Shown here: piece by piece, positions 53,459 to 62,286 of the stretch
How positions within the stretch are numbered: the stretch's first letter is position 1
How the letters are laid out: the number at the start of each line of letters is the position of its first letter
NCBI GenBank assembly: GCA_019636615.1
Contig: JAHBXF010000001.1
Span: 744,001-808,000, forward strand
DNA: 64,000 nt
Origin: Phycisphaeraceae bacterium
GTDB taxonomy: Bacteria; Planctomycetota; Phycisphaerae; Phycisphaerales; UBA1924
Direction of reading: 5' to 3'
The notes under the pieces: model-generated
Databases searched by the model: none
What the model was told of the DNA's origin: nothing
Seen by the model: only the letters and a program-made list of their open reading frames with translations
Position numbers and translations under genes: made by a program

Positions 53459-53572
53459 TCACGTCCCGCTGCTGGACGAAGCGCGACGGGTGGCCTTGCG
53501 GGCAGCCTTCTTCTTCGTCTTCTTTTTTGCAGCCTTCTTCGCGGTCTTCTTCTTTGCCTTCTTCTTGGCCAT
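53459..53572 (-). CDS. 37-residue Lys/Ala-rich histone-like protein
   Basis: A very short gene found by reading the minus strand. ATG at 53572 is preceded by AGGAG eight bases upstream, and the frame ends with TGA at 53459-53461. The product is mostly repeats of K-K-K-x-A (starts MAKKKAKKKTAKKAAKKK), then an Arg-containing stretch (ARKATRRA) and SSSSGT; nearly half the residues are Lys. Such composition matches histone H1/HC2-like tails that bind DNA or RNA. It has its own binding site and a likely terminator, so it appears to be a real monocistronic gene rather than low-complexity noise. Confidence 0.7.
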   Translation of the reverse strand: MAKKKAKKKTAKKAAKKKTKKKAARKATRRASSSSGT

Positions 53573-53804
53573 TCTACATACTCCTGTAATGGAGTTCAGC
53601 GTCGAGACCAAACGGGCCCGCCCGCTTCACTCACGACCAATGAGCATATCGGAATGTCCGGCGCGAAGTCTTGAACAATCTGAAATTTTTTCAAGTCGGT
53701 GTGCCGACGGCGCGACGGCGCTGCGCGCCGGCGCGCGCCGTCGCGGTATGATGCGCACGCCATCGGCGCGCCCTTCGCGCCACCGCGTACGACCGGAGAT
53801 CACC

Positions 53805-55076
53805 ATGCCCGCCGACACTCACCGCACCACCGCAGACCACATCACCGTGCGCACGCTGCGCTGCGGCATGCCCATCATCATCGAGCCCATGTCGGGCGTG
53901 CGCTCGGCCTCGCTCACGTGGCTGCTGCCCGCCGGCAGCGCGTTCGATGAGCCTGTGTTTCTCGGTGAAAGCGCGATGTGGGCCGAACTCGTGCTGCGCG
54001 GCGCCGGCCCGCTCGACTCGCGCGCGCAGGCCGACGCCTTCGACCGTCTGGGCGCATCGCGCAGCGCCGACGTGGGCCTCTTCACCATGCGGATCGCCTC
54101 CCTCTCGCTGGGCGAGAAACTCCTGAGCACGCTCCCGCTCATCGCCGACATGGCGCTGCGGCCAACCTTCGACCCCGAGGCCATCGAGCCCGCCCGGGAC
54201 CTGTGCCTGCAGGCCATAGAAAGTTTGCAGGACGACCCCGCAGAACGCGCCGCGATCCTCGCCAGGGAACTGCACTTCCCTGTTCCCTTCAACCGTTCGG
54301 GCCTCGGTACGCCCGATGGTCTGGGTGCCCTGACGCGCGACAGACTGATCGAAGGCTGGCGCCGCTGCGCCCGCCCGGTGGGTTCCGTGCTCGCGCTGGC
54401 GGGGGCCTTGCCCAGCGCCGACACGCTCGTTGACACGCTCGATCAACTCCTCGACGGGTGGTCGGGCGAGAACGCCGACCCATCCCCCGCCGGCGCGCCC
54501 CGGCGCGGCAGCGCACATGTCGACGACCCCACCAATCAGGTGCAGATCCTCATCGCGCACGATGCCCCACCCGAGCCGCACCCCGACAGCATCCTCGAAA
54601 AGATCGTGGTCTCCGTTCTTTCCGGCGGCATGTCCGGCCGCCTCTTCACCGAGGTGCGCGAGAAACGGGGCCTGTGCTACGCCGTGAGCGCCGGGTATCG
54701 CCCAGACAAAGACTTCGGCACCATCACCGCCTCGGTGGGCACCACGCCCGAGAAGGCGCAGGAGTCGCTCGACGTGCTCTGGGAGCAACTCTGCCGCGTG
54801 AACACGCCCGAGGGGCGCATCACGCCCGAAGAGTTCCAGCGCGCCGTGGCGGGCATGAAGAGCGGCGTGGTCTTCAGCGGTGAATCAACGGGCGCGCGCT
54901 CGGGCGCGCTGGCCGTTGACTACCGCCGCCTCGGGCGGCCGCGCTCTCTCGCAGAGATCACCCGCGCCATCGACGCCGTGACCCTCGACGCCGTGAACGC
55001 GTACCTCGCGCGGCGTCCCCTGGGCACCCCCACCGTTGTCACGCTGGGCCCGCGGGCGCTCAAGAGCCCGGCATAA
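53805..55076 (+). CDS. Non-catalytic M16 (insulinase-like) peptidase homologue
   Basis: 423 residues from the ATG at 53805, with GGAG eight bases upstream. Two M16 half-domains are recognisable. The C-terminal half is strong (SGGMSGRLFTEVREKRGLCYAVSAGY, GTTPEKAQESLDVLW). In the N-terminal half the position where HxxEH should follow LPAGSAFDEP reads LGESAMWAELVLRGAG, so the zinc motif is absent. Inactive M16 subunits normally pair with an active partner, but no second M16 gene is adjacent. No signal peptide. It is a lone pseudoprotease subunit whose partner must be elsewhere. Confidence 0.82.
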   Translation: MPADTHRTTADHITVRTLRCGMPIIIEPMSGVRSASLTWLLPAGSAFDEPVFLGESAMWAELVLRGAGPLDSRAQADAFDRLGASRSADVGLFTMRIASLSLGEKLLSTLPLIADMALRPTFDPEAIEPARDLCLQAIESLQDDPAERAAILARELHFPVPFNRSGLGTPDGLGALTRDRLIEGWRRCARPVGSVLALAGALPSADTLVDTLDQLLDGWSGENADPSPAGAPRRGSAHVDDPTNQVQILIAHDAPPEPHPDSILEKIVVSVLSGGMSGRLFTEVREKRGLCYAVSAGYRPDKDFGTITASVGTTPEKAQESLDVLWEQLCRVNTPEGRITPEEFQRAVAGMKSGVVFSGESTGARSGALAVDYRRLGRPRSLAEITRAIDAVTLDAVNAYLARRPLGTPTVVTLGPRALKSPA

Positions 55077-55141
55077 CACCCGTCCCCCGGGCGCTCTGCC
55101 CGCCGGCGCACCCGCCCCCGGGGCGTTACACTCTCCCCCGC

Positions 55142-56884
55142 ATGAACAGACCGCCCATCTTCCCGCGCCTCATGCGCCGCGCGTGGCACTACGCCCTCTT
55201 TGGCGGAGTCATGTTCCTGCTCGTCGTTTTTCTTCTCTACCCCATCTTCCTCACGGTGCGGGGCGGCTTCTACGCCGACGCGGCGACCAAAGAAGGCTTC
55301 ACCTTCGACAACCTGGCCATCGCGCTTTCAGACCCCCGCGTGCTCACCGGCCTCTTCAACTCATTCAAGATCGCCTGCGGAACAACCGCGCTGGCCATCG
55401 CCCTCGCCCTGCCGCTGGCGCTCATCTCTGCACGCTTCGACTTCCCCGGCAAGAAGTTCTTCTCGGCGGTGGTCCTGGTGCCCATGATCCTGCCCCCCTT
55501 CGTGGGCGCGCTGGGGGTGCGGGCCCTGCTCGGACGCGCGGGCTCCATCAACGCCCTCTTCGGCACCGAGTTCGACGTGCTGGGCGAGGCCCGCCTGATG
55601 GGCGTCATCCTGGTCGAAGCGCTGGCCCTCTACCCCATCATCTTCCTCAACGCCACGGCCACGCTGGCAAACCTTGATCCCGCCCTGGGCGAGGCCGCGC
55701 GCAACCTGGGCGCCGGGCCCATCCGCCGCTTCTTCCGCATCACCCTGCCCCTCATCCGCCCCGGTCTCTTCGCGGGCGCCACCATCGTCTTCATCTGGTC
55801 GTTCACCGAACTGGGCACGCCGCTCATGTTCGGCTACAACGAGGTCACGCCGGTGCAGATCTTCAACGGCCTCAAAGAGGTCGAAAACTCGGCCAAGCCC
55901 TACGTGCTCACGGCCATCATGCTCTTCGCGGCCATCTTCCTGTACGTGCTGGGCAAGTTCGTCTTCGGCGGGCGCGGCTACGCCATGTACAGCAAAGCCT
56001 CGCGCGCCGGGAGCGAGTCGCGCCTGCCCGGCTGGCGGGGCTGGGCCGCGACCGCCGCCTTCGCCGCGGTCTGCTTTGTCGCCATCCTGCCTCACCTGGG
56101 CGTGGTGCTCACCAGCGTGACCGTGCCCGGGCAGTGGTACCGCACCGTTCTGCCCACCGAGTTCACCGGCGCACACTACAACGAAGCGCTGGGCGCGGCG
56201 GACGCCTTCAACGCCATCGTCAACAGCCTGAAACTCGCCTTCGCCGCCATGGCCCTCGACATGGTGCTGGGCGTGGTCATCGCCTACCTGCTCGTGCGCA
56301 CGCAGGTGCGCGGGCGCGCCCTGCTCGACGCGCTCTGCATGCTCCCCCTGGCCGTGCCCGGGCTTGTCATGGCCTTCGGCTTTGTCGCGATGAGCCTGCG
56401 CTGGCCCTTCGGGGCCGATGGCCCTCTGGGCGGCTTCGCCAGCATCTTCGCGGTCGATCCCAACCCGGTGCCCTTCCTCATCGTGGCCTACGCGGTGCGC
56501 CGCCTGCCCTACATCGTGCGTTCCACCGTCGCGGGCCTCGAACAGACCAGCGGCGAACTGGAAGAAGCCGCGATCAACCTCGGCGCCAGCCGGCTCACGG
56601 CGATCCGCCGGATCATCGTCCCGCTCATCGCGGCCAACCTCATCGCCGGCGGGCTGCTGGTCTTCAGTTTCTCGATGCTCGAAGTCTCCGACTCGCTCAT
56701 CCTCGCGCAGCAGGCCGGCGACTTCCCCGTCACCAAGCAGATCTGGGCCTTCATGGACCGCCTGGGCGACGGCCCCTATATCGCCAGCGCCATGGGCGTG
56801 TGGGGCATGGCGCTGCTCACCACCACCATCTTCGCGGCCTCTGTGCTGCTGGGCAAGAAACTCGGTTCCATCTTCCGCGTCTGA
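55142..56884 (+). CDS. Two-domain iron(III)-type ABC transporter permease
   Basis: 580 residues with about twelve membrane helices in two homologous permease halves, as in FbpB/ThiP. Each half contains an EAA loop for ATPase contact: EAARNLGAGPIRRFFRITLPLIRPG and EEAAINLGASRLTAIRRIIVPLIAAN. The final segment (DGPYIASAMGVWGMAL) is typical. It would form the whole transmembrane channel for an iron, thiamine or similar substrate. No binding protein or ATPase gene is next to it, so the substrate stays open. Confidence 0.88.
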   Translation: MNRPPIFPRLMRRAWHYALFGGVMFLLVVFLLYPIFLTVRGGFYADAATKEGFTFDNLAIALSDPRVLTGLFNSFKIACGTTALAIALALPLALISARFDFPGKKFFSAVVLVPMILPPFVGALGVRALLGRAGSINALFGTEFDVLGEARLMGVILVEALALYPIIFLNATATLANLDPALGEAARNLGAGPIRRFFRITLPLIRPGLFAGATIVFIWSFTELGTPLMFGYNEVTPVQIFNGLKEVENSAKPYVLTAIMLFAAIFLYVLGKFVFGGRGYAMYSKASRAGSESRLPGWRGWAATAAFAAVCFVAILPHLGVVLTSVTVPGQWYRTVLPTEFTGAHYNEALGAADAFNAIVNSLKLAFAAMALDMVLGVVIAYLLVRTQVRGRALLDALCMLPLAVPGLVMAFGFVAMSLRWPFGADGPLGGFASIFAVDPNPVPFLIVAYAVRRLPYIVRSTVAGLEQTSGELEEAAINLGASRLTAIRRIIVPLIAANLIAGGLLVFSFSMLEVSDSLILAQQAGDFPVTKQIWAFMDRLGDGPYIASAMGVWGMALLTTTIFAASVLLGKKLGSIFRV

Positions 56885-56949
56885 ACCGCGCACCCGCCGC
56901 CCCGGCGGGCGCGCCGGCGCGAATCCGGCCCGCCGGTTCGTGAGAACCC

Positions 56950-57813
56950 ATGGGCATGAACACGCCGCGCACGTGGTTGATCACCGGCGCTTCGGGCGGG
57001 CTCGGCAGCGCGATGACCCTGTGCGCCCTTCGCGCGGGAGACCGCGTGGCCGCGTGCGCCCGCGACCCCGAATCGCTCGGGTGGCTCTCGGGCCTCGCGG
57101 CCGAGTTCGGGCAGGCTCACGTGCTGCCGCTGCACCTTGATGTCACGGTGCCCGACCAGATCTCCGCCGCCGTCGCCAAAGCCATCGAGACCTTCGGCCG
57201 CATTGACGTGCTGGTGAACAACGCGGGGCAGGGCCTTGCAGGCTCTGTCGAAGAAACACCCGAGCGCAGCGCCCGCGACGTCTTCGAGGTCAACTTCTTC
57301 GGGCCCATGACGCTCATCCGCGCCGTGCTGCCCCACATGCGGGCTCAGCGCGACGGGCGCATCGTGAACATCTCCGCGATCGCGGGCATCTGCAACGACA
57401 TGGGCTTTGGTTACTACGGCGCATCGAAGTTCGCGCTCGAGGGCGCGAGCGAGGCGCTTGCCTCCGAGGTGCGGCCGCTGGGCATCCGCGTGATCCTGGT
57501 CGAGCCGGGCCCCTTCCGCACGCCCTTCATCGGTCACTCGGTGCGGCGCGTGGAAGAACGCCTTGAAGACTACCGGGGCACCACGGGCAAGTTCGCCCAG
57601 ATGCTCACCCAGATCGACGGGCGGCAGAAGGGCGACCCCGCCAAGGCCGCGCGCGCCGTGCTCGAAGCCGTCAACGCCCAAGACCCGCCATCGCGGCTGG
57701 TGCTCGGGCGCTACGCCATCGACAAAGTCCGCAAGAAACTCGCATCGCTCGGGTCCACACTCGACGCGTGGGAGCGACTGGGCGCCGACACCGATCTCGA
57801 CGCCGCGCGCTGA
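56950..57813 (+). CDS. Short-chain dehydrogenase/reductase
   Basis: 287 residues, classical SDR. NAD(P) motif TGASGGLG near residue 12, NNAG around 90, catalytic Ser in VNISAIAG and YxxxK as YYGASK, then VEPGPFRTPF. The presence of ACARDPESL after strand 2, with an Arg, favours NADP. It oxidises or reduces an unknown alcohol or ketone. It is followed by ~250 bp of non-coding DNA before the kinase gene. Confidence 0.88.
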   Translation: MGMNTPRTWLITGASGGLGSAMTLCALRAGDRVAACARDPESLGWLSGLAAEFGQAHVLPLHLDVTVPDQISAAVAKAIETFGRIDVLVNNAGQGLAGSVEETPERSARDVFEVNFFGPMTLIRAVLPHMRAQRDGRIVNISAIAGICNDMGFGYYGASKFALEGASEALASEVRPLGIRVILVEPGPFRTPFIGHSVRRVEERLEDYRGTTGKFAQMLTQIDGRQKGDPAKAARAVLEAVNAQDPPSRLVLGRYAIDKVRKKLASLGSTLDAWERLGADTDLDAAR

Positions 57814-58066
57814 ACAACACGCCTCCCCCGCTCGCCCGTCATGCCCCGTCGCGCGCCGTGCCACCACGCGCGGCCAGGTGCGCCCCTTCACCACAACCAC
57901 CTGCCCGCGACGGCGACCCGCCACGGGCCAGCGCCCGCCGCCGCCGGCTTTCGCCAACGCGGTTTCTATAACCCCCTGTTCTGGTGGTGGTTATTGGACT
58001 ATTCTTGCCACGCGCGTCAGATCCGGGCCACTGTGTCTATATATAGGTGGTTGCAGCCTCTTCACG

Positions 58067-60532
58067 ATGGACGACTCACCAACCAAACCCCAAGTGCCAG
58101 CCGCCGGGCAGGGCAGCAGCCCCCCAGAACCTGATCTCCTCGCGCGCACCGAACCCCTCCCCGATCCGGGCGGCACGGAGTGGACGGTGCCGTCGTACAT
58201 CAAAGAGATCGCCAACCCCCAGCACCCCAGCCGCCTGGGCCGCTACCGCATCAGGGGCGAACTGGGCGCGGGGGGCATGGGGCAGGTCTTCCTGGCGCAC
58301 GACGACCAACTCGGCCGAACGGTCGCGCTGAAGATCATCCGCGGGGTTCCATCCCCGCTGGCCCTCGACAGGTTCATCGCCGAGTCGCGCGCGCTGGCAC
58401 GTTTCGATCACCCCGGCATCGCCCGTGTCTTTGACGCGGGGCAGGAGCCCGTGACAAACCCCGACAGGGTGATCCCCTACTTCGTGATGGAGCACGTGCC
58501 CGGCGCGGTATCGCTCACGAAGTACGCGGCGCAGCACAACCTCTCGATCGTGCAGCGCATCGCGCTGCTGCTGAAAATCTGCGACGCGGTGCGCTATGCC
58601 CACGAGCGCGGCGTGATTCACCGCGACCTCAAGCCCAGCAACATCATCCTCTCGGCCGATGCGCCGCCGGAAGTCGCCCAGCCCAAGATCATCGACTTCG
58701 GCGTGGCCATGGTCACCGACGAAACCCAGACGCACAGCGGCCGTCTGCTGGCGGGCACGCTGGAGTACATGAGCCCCGAGCAGAGCGGCAGCGCCATCCC
58801 CGACACCCGCGCAGACCTCTACGCCCTGGGCGTGATTCTGTACGAGTTGCTCACGGGCACACTGCCCATCACCGTGCCCGTTGAACTGGGAACGCGCGAG
58901 GCCGTGCGTGTCATCCGAGAGCGGGCCATCACGCCCCTGCGCGAGGCCGCGCCCTGGCTTGGCGATGATCTTGACGCCGTCATCTCGCGCACCCTCAACA
59001 AAGACCCCGATCGCCGCTACGCCACCGTCGATGCCTTCGCCGACGACCTTCGCCGCGTGCTCGACGGCCGGCCCATCTCCATCCGGCGCGAGCCTGCCTA
59101 CCGCCTGATCCGTCACACGCGCCGACTTGTGCGCACGCAAGGGTGGCTCTGCGGCCTGGCGATCGCCGCGCTGCTCGCGCTGGGGGGCCTGCACTATGCC
59201 CTCGAACACATCACCGCCAAGGACTCGCTCAACATCGCCATCGAACGGCTGGTCATCCATCCGCGGCAATCCTCGGGCACGGCGATGAACGCCATCAACG
59301 GCCGGCTGTACGCGGGGACACCGGCGCCGGGAACGCGCGGGGTGGTGCTGGTCGAGGCCGACCCCGACCTTGACCTCGCCGAGTTCGGGCCCACGGTGGG
59401 CATCCACGGGATCACGCCAGAGACGCCCAACGCCGCGCGCCCCTTCCTCGCCCTGCTGCTCGATCGGCTCGCCGACGCGGGCGCCGCGGTGACGATGCTC
59501 GATTATGGATTCTTCGGGGCCAACGAGCGGTTCGACCCGATCCTCGCCGCGGCGGCGCAGCGATTCACGGAACTGCGCGGCACACGGCCGGTCTCGGCCG
59601 CGTCCGACTGGGCCGACCCGCAGGAATACCCCCCGCTGCCGCCGACACTCACCCCGTGGTTTCTCACCGGAGGCGCCTCCGCGCTGCTGGGCGCCCCGGG
59701 AACCTTCGCGACGGATGTGGCCATCGCGCCCCAGGGTCGCCCGGCGCTGCCGAGCATCGCGCTGCTCACCGCGGCGCAGGCCTGGCACGCGGGCTTTGAT
59801 CTGTCGTTCGAACGCGCGCCCGGCGGGATCGAAACACGCTTCCACCGCCGCCCGGGGAGCACCAACGACGCCCCACTCCCACGCTCGATCACCGTGCCGG
59901 TTGCCTTCTCGATGGACGGCCCGGTGAACAGCGATGATGGCGCGCCAGACTTCATGATCGGCGAAGACGACTCCAGCCGAACCATCGTCGTGCAGATCCC
60001 CGAGCGCACGACCATCAGCGCGGCAACCATCTCGCTCTCGCACGCGCTCACGTGCGAACCCGAGGCGCTCGCGTCGCGCGTGCGCGGAGCGGTGGTCGTT
60101 GTTGGAAACCCCAGGACAGACCTGGCCCCGCGCGAAGAGTTCTATGACGAAGAAACAGCGGACGGCACCCTGGGCCGCATCGCCGGCTTCGAGGCGCAGG
60201 CCTCGGCCGTGGCGTTGCTGCTGGGCCGGCGGTCGATGTCTCTCACCACCAGCCTCGATCGGCACATCATCATCTCGGCTGTCTCGCTGATTGGCTTTGT
60301 GCTGGCGCACCTGTTTCTTCACACCTGGCCCCGCCGCGTGGTGTTCGTGGCGGCCGCGGTGCCGGCGGCGCTGCTCCTCTCCTTCCTTGGTGTGTATCTC
60401 TTTGACTATTACGCGCTCCCCTGGCTGTACCTGCTCGGGCTGGTCGCCGGGGTTGCCGCCTCGGTGCTCGTGCGGGCGCTGGGTGCTACGGACCTGCCTG
60501 AAGCGCCGACCCGTGCAGGAGCCGCCGCATGA
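58067..60532 (+). CDS. Ser/Thr protein kinase with C-terminal CHASE2 sensor
   Basis: 821 residues from the ATG at 58067. The Hanks-type kinase domain spans about 58-330: GELGAGGMGQVFLA, VALKI (Lys89), HRDLKPSN, DFG and GTLEYMSPEQ. A membrane helix follows (WLCGLAIAALLALGGLHYAL, near 360). The next ~400 residues match a CHASE2 extracytoplasmic sensor (DGFFG-like MLDYGFFGANERFDPI, RGAVVVVGNPR). Three C-terminal helices end the protein, as in other CHASE2 proteins. It probably senses an external signal and phosphorylates cytoplasmic targets. It overlaps the next gene by four bases (ATGA). AT-rich TATATATAGG at 58039-58048 is a possible -10-like element. Confidence 0.88.
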   Translation: MDDSPTKPQVPAAGQGSSPPEPDLLARTEPLPDPGGTEWTVPSYIKEIANPQHPSRLGRYRIRGELGAGGMGQVFLAHDDQLGRTVALKIIRGVPSPLALDRFIAESRALARFDHPGIARVFDAGQEPVTNPDRVIPYFVMEHVPGAVSLTKYAAQHNLSIVQRIALLLKICDAVRYAHERGVIHRDLKPSNIILSADAPPEVAQPKIIDFGVAMVTDETQTHSGRLLAGTLEYMSPEQSGSAIPDTRADLYALGVILYELLTGTLPITVPVELGTREAVRVIRERAITPLREAAPWLGDDLDAVISRTLNKDPDRRYATVDAFADDLRRVLDGRPISIRREPAYRLIRHTRRLVRTQGWLCGLAIAALLALGGLHYALEHITAKDSLNIAIERLVIHPRQSSGTAMNAINGRLYAGTPAPGTRGVVLVEADPDLDLAEFGPTVGIHGITPETPNAARPFLALLLDRLADAGAAVTMLDYGFFGANERFDPILAAAAQRFTELRGTRPVSAASDWADPQEYPPLPPTLTPWFLTGGASALLGAPGTFATDVAIAPQGRPALPSIALLTAAQAWHAGFDLSFERAPGGIETRFHRRPGSTNDAPLPRSITVPVAFSMDGPVNSDDGAPDFMIGEDDSSRTIVVQIPERTTISAATISLSHALTCEPEALASRVRGAVVVVGNPRTDLAPREEFYDEETADGTLGRIAGFEAQASAVALLLGRRSMSLTTSLDRHIIISAVSLIGFVLAHLFLHTWPRRVVFVAAAVPAALLLSFLGVYLFDYYALPWLYLLGLVAGVAASVLVRALGATDLPEAPTRAGAAA

Positions 60533-61275
60533 AACGCCCCCACTTCTGCTTGCGGCTCGCCGCGATCTCGCTGCCGCTCTCACTTCTCAGCGCCCAGGCC
60601 GCGAGCAGCGACCAACCGGCGACGGCCAACGCCCCCGCAACGGCATCGCCGGCGCCCACGCTCACGGGCCTGCGCGTCTTGCACACGGTCACCGACGAGG
60701 TTCCGCGGCAGTTCACCAGGAATCAGAGCCTGCTGCTGCGGGCCGAGGCCGCGCCCGCCACGCCTGGCGAACCCGCACGCGCGTACGACGTGCTCGCCGG
60801 GGCCTACCCGCAGGAGACGGGCGAGGGCAAAGTCGCCCTCGTGAAGAAGGACGAAGGCGCCTCGCTCGAGGGGGAGACCTACACCTACCTGCGCGGCGTG
60901 CGGCCCATCACCATCACGCGGCGCATCCGCACCTATTCGCCCGCCACCGAACTGGCGGTGTGGTGCAGCGACAAGACGCACAAGACAGACTACGTCTTCG
61001 CGATCGAGGGCGAAACCCGCGTGACGCTTCAATCCTCAACGCGCACCCCCGGCGCATCGCAGACCCTCGCGCAGGGGTATTGCACGCGGGTTCGGGAAGG
61101 GCCCGGCGGCGCCGCCGAGTTCTTCGACAAAGCCCCGCTGAAGATCGAAGACCTCAAGGCCGCGCCCGCCGGATCGGAAGAACACCGCATGTACCAGTTT
61201 TATCAGCACGTGCTCGGCTATGCCAAAGGCGCGGGGCTGAACACGGCAGCGCCCCCGGCGACGAGCGCCCCGTGA
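60529..61275 (+). CDS. Exported protein coupled to the CHASE2 kinase
   Basis: 248 residues; its ATG overlaps the kinase TGA (ATGA), so translation is coupled. A Sec signal peptide ends near LLSAQA. The mature part contains VGAY/AGAYPQ, GVRPITITRRIRTYSPATELAVWC, CxTRV and a short helical end (MYQFYQHVLGYAKGAGL). These motifs are shared with the next gene (61356-62171). No known family recognised. Coupling suggests it works with the kinase, for example as a periplasmic ligand-binding partner of the CHASE2 domain (inference). Confidence 0.7.
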   Translation: MKRPHFCLRLAAISLPLSLLSAQAASSDQPATANAPATASPAPTLTGLRVLHTVTDEVPRQFTRNQSLLLRAEAAPATPGEPARAYDVLAGAYPQETGEGKVALVKKDEGASLEGETYTYLRGVRPITITRRIRTYSPATELAVWCSDKTHKTDYVFAIEGETRVTLQSSTRTPGASQTLAQGYCTRVREGPGGAAEFFDKAPLKIEDLKAAPAGSEEHRMYQFYQHVLGYAKGAGLNTAAPPATSAP

Positions 61276-61355
61276 CACACGACCCCATCAAGCACCCTCT
61301 CTAGCACCCCCCTCTCTCGTTCTCTCTCTCGCTCTCACGTTCAGGAGCCCGCGAC
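61276..61355. repeat. CT-rich microsatellite between paralogues
   Basis: From about 61298 to 61340 the plus strand reads as repeated CTCTCT/CTCTCG units. It separates the two paralogous genes and immediately precedes the ribosome binding site of the second (CAGGAGCCC). Confidence 0.6.
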
Positions 61356-62171
61356 ATGAAGACACTGCGACGCACCTTCACCCTGCCCCTGCTCTCGTGC
61401 CTGTTCGTTGCGCTCGCCGGGTGCGCACACCGCGTGCACAAGGCCCCGCCGCCGCACATCGGCGGAGAGCCCGACACCGCGAGTCATGAACCCCAGTATC
61501 CCGGGATGACCCTGCTTGGGCGGGTGTACTACAACCAGCAATGGCTGACCATCAACAGGAACGAAACCTTGCTCCTCCTGGCCGAGGGCCCCAAAGCAGC
61601 AGACGAGGACAAAAGGCAGAGATATAAAGTGCTCGTCGGTGCATACCCCCAGAACACAGGCTCGGGCACGCTCACCATACTCAACGAAGACGTCAAAGCC
61701 CAACTCGACGGCGATGTATACGCGTATGCCAAGGGGGTTCGGCCCATCACGGTCACGAAGCGCATCCGCACGTATTCCCCGGCTACGGAAACCGCGGTCT
61801 GGTGCCGCGACAGCACGAACAAGGACTTCTTCTTCGCCTTCGAAGGAAACACAACCGTCAAACTTCTGAAACCGAAGCCTAGTTCCCCGGCCTGCATGGT
61901 TGTGCCCCAGGGGTACTGCGTGCGGGTGTACGGGGATGGACCCAACAACACAGTCTATTTCAAGGACGACGCCCCCCTCAAAATCTCCGACCTGGACAAC
62001 TCGGGTGACGCCGAGTTGAAGAGCATGTACAAGTTCTATCAAACGGTCTACGGCTTTGCCGTGGGCGCGGGCCTCACGCCAACCTCTGCCGCCGCTCCGC
62101 CTCCATCGCAACCGACAGCCAAGCAGCCGACCGCCGAACGGCCTGCGCCGCCCATGGCCACCACCGACTGA
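61356..62171 (+). CDS. Lipoprotein paralogue of the kinase-coupled protein
   Basis: 271 residues with AGGAG eight or nine bases before the ATG. The signal ends in a lipobox (LAGC, about residue 23), so the protein is lipid-anchored. The middle matches its neighbour closely: VGAYPQNTGSG, GVRPITVTKRIRTYSPATETAVWC and a helical MYKFYQTVYGFAVGAGL. The tail is a Pro/Ala/Thr-rich stretch. A tandem duplication gave one free secreted form and one membrane-anchored form. Function unknown. Confidence 0.7.
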   Translation: MKTLRRTFTLPLLSCLFVALAGCAHRVHKAPPPHIGGEPDTASHEPQYPGMTLLGRVYYNQQWLTINRNETLLLLAEGPKAADEDKRQRYKVLVGAYPQNTGSGTLTILNEDVKAQLDGDVYAYAKGVRPITVTKRIRTYSPATETAVWCRDSTNKDFFFAFEGNTTVKLLKPKPSSPACMVVPQGYCVRVYGDGPNNTVYFKDDAPLKISDLDNSGDAELKSMYKFYQTVYGFAVGAGLTPTSAAAPPPSQPTAKQPTAERPAPPMATTD

Positions 62172-62196
62172 GTTGCCCGGCTTCGAGCCGTGACTT

Positions 62197-62259
62197 CCCC
62201 CCGCCTCGGGGGGCCTGCATGCAACTCTGTGATGTGCGGGCGCTTTCGTGCGCCCGCAC
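62197..62259 (+). promoter_or_regulatory. Two hairpins in the 5' region of the phosphofructokinase gene
   Basis: CCCCCC-GCCTC-GGGGGG (62197-62213) lies just after the lipoprotein stop. GTGCGGGCGC-TTTCGT-GCGCCCGCAC (62234-62259) is a perfect 10-bp stem ending 27 bases before the pfk ATG. Neither is followed by a T-run, so they may be stabilising or leader structures rather than terminators. Confidence 0.45.
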
Positions 62260-62286
62260 GCCGGGGAAGACCGATATGCTCTGTGC

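Noticed and set aside
58076..60583. An 835-codon minus-strand open frame
   Set aside because: It is antisense to the CHASE2 kinase, whose motifs are unambiguous.
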